From: Macrocystis pyrifera
Lineage: Eukaryota > Sar > Phaeophyceae > Laminariales > Laminariaceae
Length of the DNA stretch: 64,000 nt
Reading direction: 5' to 3'
Assembly (NCBI GenBank): GCA_031763025.1
Contig: JASSKH010000040.1
Location: forward strand, 372,001-436,000
The position numbers were made by a program, and so were the translations under genes. This document shows positions 11,550-20,548 of the stretch, piece after piece (within the stretch, counting starts at the first letter, position 1; every line of letters begins with the position of its first letter). Under the pieces are notes generated by a model. The model was not told where the DNA came from. It did no database searches and was given only the letters and a program-made list of their open reading frames with translations.

Positions 11550-11632
11550 GCCGGTGCTCCGTCTCGAAAGGCATGCGAGGGTCCATGGACATTCGACTCC
11601 AGAGATGCATTACATGATTACACCCTCCTCCT
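11550..11632 (+). mobile_element. SINE-like repeat, degenerate copy S3
   Basis: The GGTGCTCCGTC...GCGAGGGTC...GCATTACATGATTACACCC order of the family is kept but eroded. It ends about 50 bp before exon 11683-11832 and so lies in the upstream intron. Confidence 0.4.
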
Positions 11633-11682
11633 GCCCTTCCCCCCATCTTCCCCAGTCCGCAAGTCGGCCGCTTGTAGTCCAG

Positions 11683-11832
11683 GGGAGCGAAGTTCACTGC
11701 TGCACGGTAGACCCACAGGTGAGGAAAGAGATGTGGGCCCACACTCAATACTTCGAGGACATGGGCGGCGAGGCTGTGCCCGGTGTGTTTGAATACCTGC
11801 CGGTGACCGTGCTCCGCCCGAGCTCCAGTGAG
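11683..11832 (+). CDS. Paralogue-pair gene 1, EVHCC exon
   Basis: An open 150-nt exon (50 codons, phase 0 to 0) between TAGTCCAG and a GTGAAT donor. It encodes EVHCC, then DP, EMWA, EAVPG and YLPVT motifs. The exon at 39094-39237 on the minus strand encodes the same order (EVHCC...DP...EMWA...EAMPG...YLPVT) with about half the residues identical and the same phases. Agreement in sequence, length and splice phase is good evidence that this is a real exon. No known domain was recognised; the vicinal cysteines could bind metal. It is followed, after an intron carrying a 731-bp TIR element, by the WYVQPGGR exon. Confidence 0.7.
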
Positions 11833-12576
11833 GTGAATAACCGACCCCTGCGACAGTAGACGCAGTTGGTAAAAAATACCGTCGCGAGTTTCGCGGGATC
11901 TCGGCACGTGCGTACCAGGCGTACGTAATGTCAAAGACAAAAATAGGGCACCAGCTGTGAGATTGAGGATTTCGTCGTAAATCGTATTTGCAAGCTTTTT
12001 TTTTGTTAGCCGTGTGTGTTGTAAAGTACTGTACTGCCCGGTACGAGTGACGATAAAAAAAAAAGAAAACATGCACTTCCAAGTATATATATACCTGGTA
12101 TATGCCATCAGAACCCGAAGAGAGGCCGGGGAGGAGAACCTGTTGATATCTCGGCACGTGCTATAAGGTCAGAACTCGAAGAGAGGGGGGGGGGGGAGAG
12201 GGAGGGGGTCCGGCGGTCGTGACTGTCGACAGGGCACCCTGGCGACCGACCCAACGCCTGCAATGCAGCAGAGCACCAAAGTAATCCACGCTTGGACCCG
12301 CATGACAATACAAAAAACGGGTATCGTGCTCCCTGACTACAACACGGTAACGTAGATGCATGGTACGACGGGGGTACAAACGTACTGCTATTTTCTGAAG
12401 CTGTTTTTTTCTTCGGGGAGCTCTGCACCCCACCCACATAAACCCTGAACTCGAGAAAACATGAAGGCATAATCCGATACACAAATGACATGGCCTATAT
12501 ATATAGGTTATACGATTTTTTTTTCTTGAAAAAAAAACACCAATGACACCCCCCCCCCCCTGTGATTTCTCAGTTA

Positions 12577-13307
12577 GGCTGTTTCCTATGCGTTTCGATT
12601 TCGAGCATCAGATTTGTATGTTTCTATCTCAAAAATGAATGACCCTGCTTATGCAGTCCAAATATGCAAAAACCGAGGGGAAATTTTTCGACTTGGGTCA
12701 TCAGATTTTCAAATCGAAAAATGGCATGCTCTCTAAACTCAAGATGATATCCACGACGGCAAATAGCAGCAGAACGATCGATGAGTTGGATGGTGACACA
12801 GCTGTATAGCGACGTTTTTCGCGCCCGACGCGCGGGCGGCGCGTCCCTCCGTCTCCGTGGCCAGACTACAATCGGCTGGCGCGGGCTCGGGCCTAGAGAC
12901 CAAGAGAAGCGCACTAGGCACGCACCTCTCCGTGGACACGTACTCGTAGACTACACTGCTGTACAGCAGCCAGCAGCAGCAGTCAGTCACAAAATGGAAC
13001 GCAAAATACCAAGAAATGCTGGCTCTAGCGCACTCGCCACGTCTCTTCGCCGCCAGACCAGAGGCAGTCAGCCTTGGCTCGGACGCTTGGGTCCTACGCG
13101 CAGGGCAGCGCACCCAGCGCGTCTCTTCGCGGCGCCAAACCACAACAACAGCAGTTGGTCTCGGCATTTGCTCGAATCTCTACACGCACAATTTGTAAAT
13201 CTAATTTTTCAGCATAGGAAGACCGTTTCGATTTGGCAAGTTCACATCTGAAAATACAGTCGGGTCAAAATCTGAAGCTCGAAAATCGAACCGCATAGGA
13301 AACGACC
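12577..13307. mobile_element. 731-bp TIR element with TTA target duplication (PIF/Harbinger-like)
   Basis: Left end GGCTGTTTCCTATGCG and inverted right end GGTCGTTTCCTATGCG continue as an imperfect inverted repeat of about 45 bp (TTCGATTTCGAGCATCAG in the left arm). TTA is present immediately outside each end. A 3-bp TWA duplication is typical of PIF/Harbinger elements. The GC-rich interior (about 12800-13150) differs sharply in composition from the AT-rich ends, and no transposase is visible. It sits in an intron of paralogue-pair gene 1. Confidence 0.75.
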
Positions 13308-13563
13308 TTACAGGAGCCCCGCCAATTAGAAAACGTGCTTGGCCAACTAAAGTGCTATTAATACGGGATACTCTATCGCAGGAGCCCTCGGTAGCGCAGC
13401 TCGTTTGCCTGCTTCCGACGACAGAAACTCGGAGCCTTCCACTCTCCCATGAACCTTCGGGTTCCATATCTCTCTCTGCACCCCCCCCCTCTGTCGCTGA
13501 GCGCTGTTACAACAAGCCAACCATTTTTTTTCGTGTTTTTTTTTTGGGGGGGGGGGGAAACAG

Positions 13564-13686
13564 TTCTCCACAGACCGGGGGCGGATGTGGTACGTGCAGC
13601 CCGGCGGCAGGGCGGGGAGAAAGGAGTGGAGCGAGGAGGAGGGGCGCATCATCTGGGAGGTGCCGCAGGCGATACTTTTCAGCAAG
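13564..13686 (+). CDS. Paralogue-pair gene 1, WYVQPGGR exon
   Basis: 41 codons, phase 0 to 0, with acceptor GGAAACAG and donor GTGGGG. Encodes WYVQPGGR, then W-x4-EGRIIW-x-VP and a final FSK. The minus-strand exon 38239-38364 encodes WYVQPGGR...W-x2-GGRIIW-x-VP...FLK, with one residue of length difference in the aligned part and identical phases. The family is unknown. The conserved tryptophans and the PGGR and GRIIW motifs suggest a small folded domain, which is inference. A G-rich tract lies directly before the acceptor. Confidence 0.75.
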
Positions 13687-14165
13687 GTGGGGAGGCGGGC
13701 GTTGTTCGACCTTGTTCTTGCTTTAGACACGCGTGCGATGGGGGATATATATATATATATAGGCGTACAGAAGGAGGGGTCCGTCCCCCCCTAAGGCGGT
13801 GTGGGCAAGGCGGCGGTATCCCGCTATAAGGCGGTCAAAAAATCGCTTGGCGCCACTGGAGGAATAATTGCACTCATAACCTGGAATGAATAAGGCGGCC
13901 TCCCCCAATAAGGTTATCAATTGCTTTGGCACACCGACGCTTCACTGGGGGACCCCTACTGCACGTTCGTTGAAACGGATAGCCTACCGCATGACGCGCA
14001 AGATCGCACATACGCACACCCCGGGCCGGACAAATTTCAACTCCAAGCTTCTCTCGACAATGGGGAGAGCGTAAAAAAATGCCGTGGAGAGATGGCGAGT
14101 CTTTATGGAAAAAATAATATGTCGACGATAATATTTTTTCCAGATGCCACAATTTACCGCTGTTG

Positions 14166-14169
<4 letters not shown>

Positions 14170-14249
<80 letters not shown>
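14170..14249 (+). repeat. 80-nt uninterrupted poly(C)
   Basis: Every base from 14170 to 14249 is C. This is by far the longest homopolymer in the window. It follows TTGTGTG and is followed by AAGTTAAAG. Long frames of proline or glycine read through it are artefacts. Confidence 0.95.
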
Positions 14250-14251
<2 letters not shown>

Positions 14252-14393
14252 GTTAAAGAGAAAATCGGCTGTGGAAATTCGCTCCAGCATGGGGGTTGGT
14301 TCGTTATCTTGCGCGCAGTATGCGGCACTACTGCTCACGTTCAGTCAGCGTCCAGCAGAGGGTTCGATACCTTGCGCGTTACATACGTTACTG

Positions 14394-14432
14394 CTACTCA
14401 TGCTCAGTCAGCCGCTGACTGAGCATGAGTAG
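14394..14432. repeat. Perfect 39-bp palindrome
   Basis: Two 19-nt arms (CTACTCATGCTCAGTCAGC and its exact complement) are separated by a single C. The left arm is itself the end of a ~60-bp unit that occurs twice just upstream (about 14296-14357 and 14360-14412, sharing CTTGCGCG and TGCTCA-GTCAGTCAG). Confidence 0.9.
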
Positions 14433-15136
14433 TGAGTTATCCCTTCTGACCAACAAGTAGCACCCAAGTCTTCTCCGGTTCTTCGCTCGAGGGAATGTTT
14501 CATCCCACCCAGCAAAAACAAACGCCTTGTGAGAAACAATGCGAAAGCTCGTCCCGATAAGTGCACAGGCCCGTGCATGGGCCAGGAACAGACGGAACAA
14601 ACATTGCAGAAAAAAGTGACACTTGCTACGTACGGTTGAGGGAATAAAACCTGAAAAAAAAATATGGGGCCCCTCGCTTCGGGGGCTCCGCAACTTAACC
14701 CAACAACCGTTTTTGTTTTTTAGAAGCGTTGCAGGCTAAATAAAGCCCGCTGCACAATGGGCGCGTAGGCGTCTTGAACAAAGGGAACAAGTAGCACCGG
14801 GCCTCTCGTGATTAACATGAAATCAGATGTTTGGCTAACATCCTTACGTCCCAATTTCGGCGGAGAAAGAAGGGGGTATATAGAATGCCTGCGATTTCCT
14901 ACACAGACGGCGAGCGCCTAGGCTCGTATGATACCTACTTCTTTTAGTTTTTTCAGTTTTTAAGCTAGATTTCTCAACCCCTCTACATGACTGGACTGCC
15001 GTTTTGAGGACAATTGGGAGGGGGAGTTACTTGAAACTACTGCAGAGTTAAACACATGTTTTTGTGCTGTTCAGTAAAAACTGTTTCTTACGAGAGGGCC
15101 GATTTCTTTTTCTTTTTTTTTTTTTCATTACCACCT

Positions 15137-15353
15137 TCACTTTCCAGCTTCTGGACAAAGCCGTGGTCACTCACAGGTATCGTCGTCCCTTCTCCCCCCC
15201 GGTACGTGCCTGCATTTTTTTCACGCATAGGGTTCAGCATTCCCACCGCTCGTCGACGTTCATTAAATGCTGCTGACTCACGCACTCGCGCTTTCCGCAA
15301 ATCTATTTTATGCAAGGAAAAGCCCATACGAGTATGTGCACTCGGGTATAATT
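15137..15353. repeat. Dispersed ~215-bp repeat, copy 1
   Basis: Matches 31172-31385 over its length (CACTTTCCAGCT-CTGGACAA-GCCGTGGTCAC, then CCGGTAC, GGGTTCA and CTCGGGTAT landmarks). The shared minus-strand reading retains LNP-R and SDHG..Q/REL-ES similarity, so it may derive from a coding sequence. The origin was not recognised. Confidence 0.55.
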
Positions 15354-17187
15354 GAACCCTCGTGATTGATTTCGGTAGGAACGAGGACCACCCACCAAGC
15401 CACCAGGGACGCCAATACTCTGCCGTAAAGTACGTAGTGGATGAAAATATATTGGGGCGTGTTGTCAGTGTCAGTACCAGTGCCGGTGCCAGTGCCGGTG
15501 CCCTTAAGGAGTCCCGTCCGTCAAAAATATTTAAGACAAAAAAGGTACACCGCTATCGTACCACGCGCCACATACAAATCGGATTCCCTACTTGAGGTGT
15601 TCGCGAATAATTTCGTTGGGACCAATTTCGTTGTTTTTTCTCGTGGTCTGTTTTCTGAATACAAATGAACCCAACCCTTAGAGTCTTCCCCAAAGAGTTG
15701 CAACCCACCCCAAGGATAACTACATAGCAAAAGGTGGCCCGAAACGCCACTTCAAAAACCTCATTTGCTATTGGGTTCGGTTAGCTCCTACACCATGAAG
15801 GTTCCATGGATTGGGCTCATTTTTTTGCAGGGAAATAATCATTTCTTGGGCTGGGTTAAATGTTGCTACGAAAGTTCCGTGGATTGGATTCATCTTTGTG
15901 TGAGAAACTAGTTATCAAGCGTCGTCTAGGGAGAGTTTTCCGCGTTTAATAATCATGGTTGCCCCAAGCGTTTCGCAGCTCCCTGTGTTGCAATGGTCTC
16001 GCGGTAGTGCCGGTATATATGCGCCAGCCAACAATACCGGCACTATATACAGCGGCAAACCAATCGGCACTAACTACTCCGCACACCGCCACACTGACGA
16101 ATCCCATCTGAGGTCCCAAGCGATTCCGCAGGCACTGCAGCGGGCAACCGGCACTATAGAGGGGGGCACTACCGTGTTGCACTTCGGGGACACACCCTAC
16201 CTCGGTAGCCCGGGCTGCTTCGTGTGGCCGATGCTGTACTATAACCCAGTCATTTTTTTCCATAATTTGTTTCCCTTTCAGGTCGCTAAGGGGATACAAG
16301 AGTCCCCACCTCGAGCAGATCATGATCTATCTACAGCGCATGTAGATCATCTAGTTCCTCACCAGCCTTAGTGAGATTTTTCGCGGGGTCTGGGTAGGAC
16401 AGATCCAAACCAGGAAACATGTGCTGGATCGTGCAGAACATACGGGTCCTACCTGGCAACACGACCTAGATCATACACGACCGGGAATATATGATTTATC
16501 TATTTTAAAGACCCAGATCATCAAGTGAGAATCGATTATCTGTCCTGATCGTTTGGTCTCTTTAAATGACAGTTACGTACCGGTTAGTACCATTGCGTAT
16601 TGGGGATTATGTGACTCTTGACATCTGAGGTTGTAAGTCGTGACGCGCAAGGCTCCCTCCTTCTCTGCCCCTACCGTGTGGGAGGCCAATAACACATGCC
16701 CTGAAACATCCATCCATAGACAGTCATACATTCTGGGCTACCGTTGTCCGAGGCTACAAACGTGTCCGAGGTGTAGTTAGATTATCCTTTCTAACCGACT
16801 GGCCCTGCCCTGCCGCGTTTCGGAACCACGTCCATCAGCGGGTAATTTCCCGGTACCCCTGAGGCCGTTGCGTGTACACATGATACAAGACCCACGTTTA
16901 CACCATCCTCGTATTCTGGTCTGACAATATGCGGCACAGCAGAGAACGATGGTCGGCATGGCAGTCAGTCCATCCACGTCTTTTGACCCTCGCGCCCCTT
17001 TCTCTCCCCAAGGCATTTATATTCCGCCATCGATTCCGGCGCCCATTCACCTCTCAGCTCACGTCTCGCACTCCCGCCCCCCGTCCTCGCCGCCTCCACC
17101 AATCTCTACCGTGTTCCCCCCTCGACCGAACCTTTTCGTGTGCCCACCGCCACCACACACGTTCTTCCGCGCGCTTGTACGTAAAAG

Positions 17188-17375
17188 GTGCCTGCAAAAA
17201 CCGACGAGAGTTGTGACGTATGCCGCAGGAAGGGACACCAGTGCAACTGGACCCCTGACATGCTGGAGTGTCTCTGCGACTACTGCGCGGACGCCCCTCG
17301 CCGGCACTTGGACGGGTGCGGCCAAGCGCGCGATCTCGGCTTCAGCTGGGCCAGGGCGTGCGACTGCCTGGGGGA
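17188..17375 (+). CDS. Paralogue-pair gene 1, cysteine-rich CxxC/CADAPRR exon
   Basis: An exon of 188 nt, bounded by AAAAG and a GTGAGT donor. The upstream in-frame TAA at 17182 requires a splice acceptor here. It encodes 62 residues plus two bases: CDVC at residues 9-12, NWTP at 20-23, CDYCADAPRR at 30-39, ARD at 47-49 and ARACDC at 55-60. The minus-strand exon 37823-37636 aligns without a gap over all 62 residues with 31 identities, the same length and the same phases. Paired CxxC and CxC cysteines suggest a zinc-binding module, which is inference; no named family was recognised. Downstream it either splices to 17458 or stops at TGA 17377-17379, a stop that is also present at the same position in the paralogue. 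Confidence 0.8.
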
Positions 17376-17457
17376 GTGAGTTAGCACACCCCATGCGCGG
17401 AGGCGGAGGTCTGCTGTCGTGCTCGGGACTTGTTGTTGTGTCTTGCCGCCCATACAG

Positions 17458-17608
17458 CAGTGGTTGCAGGATAGTAGAAAGCAAACGAGGGTTTCAAGTG
17501 GCGGCGTCGTACGCCGAGGGCGGACGTCGACACGTCGTCGTGTTTGCCTGGAGAGGCGAGAGACGACCGGGTACAACCCCCCCTCCCCCGCGGGCGCGCT
17601 TAGGCTAA
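17458..17608 (+). CDS. Paralogue-pair gene 1, possible terminal exon
   Basis: Acceptor CCCATACAG, phase compatible with the GTGAGT donor at 17376, then an open frame to TAA at 17606. Encodes SGCRIVESKRGFQV, ASYAEGGRRHVVVF, then a Pro/Arg-rich tail. A second, diverged copy of the whole unit follows at about 17640-17850 and still encodes ASYEAGGRRTVVVF. No equivalent was found beside the paralogue, so the true C-terminus may instead be the in-frame TGA at 17377. Confidence 0.45.
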
Positions 17609-17629
17609 GGCCTTCTGCCGATATCTAGA

Positions 17630-17850
17630 CTTGTTTACTGTTGTGTCTTGTCGTGCGCAGAGTTATTGCCGTTTCGGGTCGGGAGAGCAAGCGTTTTCGA
17701 GTGTTGTGAGATGGCATCGTATGAGGCCGGGGGACGTCGAACTGTGGTTGTGTTCCGAAAAAAAACTAAAGACGAGTGGTTACAGCACCCTCCCTCCCCG
17801 CCCGCCCTTAGCACAAGGCGAGGTGTTTTGTTCGTGCTCGATGGTACTGT
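17630..17850 (+). pseudogene. Tandem duplicate of the terminal exon and its intron flank
   Basis: About 210 bp repeating 17425-17630: the same CTTGTT-TGTTGTGTCTTG pyrimidine tract, an AG acceptor, ESKR, then ASYEAGGRRTVVVF, and the same C-rich stretch ending in TTAG-AAGGC. The reading frame changes between ESKRFRV and ASYEAGG relative to the first copy, so it is probably not a functional exon. A third partial pyrimidine tract follows at about 17855. Confidence 0.55.
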
Positions 17851-17879
17851 GTTGTAGTACGTCTTGTTGTCGCGCACAC

Positions 17880-19940
17880 ACCATTGGTTGACTTTATACA
17901 GAGAGTATGTGATGAAAGGTCAGGCCCGGCCAACGGAGGAAACGCGTGACGGCCGTTAGCGAGCAACAGGCCGAACGTTATCGATACCCAGTGCTGATGC
18001 GGTATTGGTTGATACTCTAAAACGCCCTCCTACATATGAACGCCGCCTCCGCAAAACGTCCATCGCTGGTACTCGAGGCTGGTGGGTAGCGAATATCGCT
18101 CAATTGTGTGACTGTACCATTATGGTGAACGTGACTGTACTATTATTATGGGTGAGTGTGTATATAAGTACATCGCAGTGAACATTGGCATGGCCTGTCC
18201 GCGACTGACGGCTGGAATGCATCTAGGAGCAAACGGGATAGGCGAAGGGCATTATGTATTGGGAGCGGCGAGTATGCTTGTGTGACTGTAACATGGTGAA
18301 CGTCTTTACTCTGTGTACTAGCCCCGTGACCACCCAGAGACTGCGGGTACGAAATGTCCTTCTCTAGTGCGATATTAGCCTTGCGGCGACCTAGTGCGAC
18401 TAACGCTGGGGTGTATATCGGGTGTAAGAGTTACTTTTTTCTGTTTTTTCGTTTTTTTTTATTTCCTGTCTTGAAGGGTTTTACGCAAGGGTTGTCGGAG
18501 GAATCTTAGGCGGGGAGCGGCAGTCGACATACCCAAGCTGAGCGTGCCCTGCGGCCGCTGAACGCTTTGGGCAGACTTGTGGGAGAGAATAATTGCTCAA
18601 ATATTATTCCACGTGGGATACAGCCCAAAGGTTTATATGTACAATGATGCAATGATATGGGTGACGAAGCGAAGGAGAGAGGTTAAAGGAGAGCCCTCAA
18701 TCAGGGATGGCTGCCTCCCTCATCCCACGAGGTCGTCGATGAGCGTATCAAACTGCGGAGGTTGCCGAAAAATGTTGGAGCCAGCTGCTTCACTGCGCGA
18801 ACAACTTCGTTACGTATCACACAGGTTCATTAACATACACATGGGATAGTCCCTGTCCCAAGGTTCAACTGTGCAATACAGTGTGCGACGAAGCGAGTCA
18901 AGAGAGGATAACGGAGACCACTGGATCGAACATAGGTGTCTCTCTCATCCCGCGAGGCCGTTGACGAGCGTCTCAAACGCAAACATTGCTGAAACACCGG
19001 AATATTCTGGTTTTTCTCTACTCAAGCACACACTTCTACCGTTCGCATGCTTACCGCGCCTCTCCCCCCTGCAGTCGGAAAACGTCGCTGGCATCAGCAA
19101 GACGCAAACAGGGCGAACCAACGATAATCACGCCCCATGCATGTGAAGCACTCGGACTAAACTAAACATGCAGCAAAAAATGAGTTCAACGCTTTTAGGG
19201 GGCTACGTAGAACGACAAAAGTAATGAAGACAAGGGTTTCGTATTGTCAACCGTAAGAATAAGCATGTTGCTTCATGCGTGTCGCGCAACTGCTTGCAGC
19301 TTTTTCTCGCGACCACTTAACGAGAAACACAACAGCCCGTGGTGTTGCTTGCGTTCGTCCGGTGTAGAAATCGAAATATGTAACTCGTCGTTTTTTTCAC
19401 TCTGAACTCTCAAGTAGACGTAACTTACTCAACCCAGCCCAACTGCAGACCTACTGTAGAGGAGAGGCATGTAACGCGCGCGCCCCCCGGCGCTAAAACA
19501 TCCCTAGCCTCCCGGAATGAGTGGGCACGGACAGCAGCGTGCCCCTGTTTGCGCATATTTCTCTCTATCTCTCTCTCTGACGCGTGGCTTCGAACAGCTT
19601 CAACGCAGTCAACTACTGCATGGCAGGGTATGCCCGCAAGAGGGCCAGAAAGCTCCGAAGACGCGAAATAAAATGGGTACAAATTATACCTCTCTTTGAC
19701 CCCCCCAACACACCACTCACTACGTGAGCTAGACATCCAGGGTACCGTTTTTTTTTTTTTTTTTTTTTTTTTTTTTGGCGGTCGCCCACAGCTGGTCGTC
19801 GAGTTAGATCATTTGTGCGAGGTAAAGAACCTTTACTCTGCACAACGGAATCGATCGTATCACGTAGTGTTCAAGGTAAGCCACCCAAGAGGCAGTTACA
19901 TAGTACTTCCATTGCTGTCTCCGGAAGTGGCTACACCGGA
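17880..19940. other. Intergenic, local tandem duplications
   Basis: A TGTGACTGTA-CAT-ATGGTGAACGT motif repeats at about 18110 and 18280. Two ~230-bp tandem units at about 18600-18835 and 18840-19015 share GACGAAGCGA and CATCCC-CGAGG-CGT-GA-GAGCGT landmarks. A poly(T) of 28 lies at about 19749-19776. No gene is supported. Confidence 0.45.
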
Positions 19941-19944
19941 AATT

Positions 19945-20190
19945 AAACTAACTCATTGAAGCTGTCATCCATATGCAAGTCCGCCTCACAAGCGGTTCCC
20001 AGTAGGATGCAGCTCACCCTTCATGCGACTCGCCGGATACCTCACGGCGCTTCGCGCTTGGTGCAAGCAATGTCTGCCTGGTCGGTGAAAACCCGACATG
20101 CTCCGTCCCGGCATTGTAGGGATGCGAGGGTCTACGGTCATACGACTACGGCCATGCATTACATCTCTCCTATCGAGTACACCCCCACAC
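19945..20190 (+). mobile_element. SINE-like repeat, long copy S4
   Basis: Starts near AACTCATTGAAGCTGTCATC and ends GGTCATACGACTACGGCCAT...TATCGAGTACACCCCC. It is followed directly by a second copy in the same orientation. At ~245 bp these are the longest versions in the window and probably near full length. A GGTTCCCAGTAGG box at about 19995 vaguely resembles a pol III B box. Confidence 0.65.
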
Positions 20191-20202
20191 ACCGGTAAAT
20201 AA

Positions 20203-20423
20203 ATTAACTCTTTGAAGCTGTCATCCATGTGCAAGTCCGCCTCACAAGCGGTTCTTAGTAGGATGCAGCTCACCCTTCATGCGAGTCACCCAACAACTTC
20301 ACAGCGCTTCGCGCTTGGTGTAGCATGTCTTCCTGGTCGGTGAAAAACCCACGTGCTCTGTCCCGGCATTGTCGGGATACAAGGGGCTATGGTCATACGA
20401 CTACGGCCATGCATGATATCGAA

Positions 20424-20461
<38 letters not shown>
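20203..20461 (+). mobile_element. SINE-like repeat, long copy S5 with a 37-nt poly(C) tail
   Basis: Same order of landmarks as S4 (AACTCTTTGAAGCTGTCATC...GGTCATACGACTACGGCCAT), ending in GATATCGAAT and then C from 20425 to 20461. The poly(C) tail starts where the other copies have GTACACCCC. Head-to-tail with S4. Confidence 0.7.
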
Positions 20462-20462
<1 letters not shown>

Positions 20463-20548
20463 ACTTCTCCGCAAGCGCCGCCACCGAGACAAGAATAAAC
20501 CACAATGGCGCTTACTATAGCCTAGAGCTAAAGGACGGTACAGCAGTA

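Larger units (their letters stand above)
13687..17187 (+). other. Long intron of paralogue-pair gene 1
   Basis: 3.5 kb with no supported exon. It contains a TA microsatellite (about 13745-13760), an 80-nt poly(C), a perfect 39-bp palindrome, a dispersed repeat (15137-15353), a duplicated ~85-bp unit (about 15795-15915) and an AGATCAT-rich stretch (about 16310-16530). The matching intron in the paralogue at 37824-38238 is only 415 nt. Confidence 0.5.

Noticed and set aside
13874-14432. Long frames rich in proline or glycine across 14170-14249
   Set aside because: They only translate the 80-nt poly(C) tract and its flanks.
20095-20160. 5S rRNA origin of the SINE-like repeat because of ACGGCCAT
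   Set aside because: The match is about ten bases and lies near the 3' end rather than at the head; it is not convincing.
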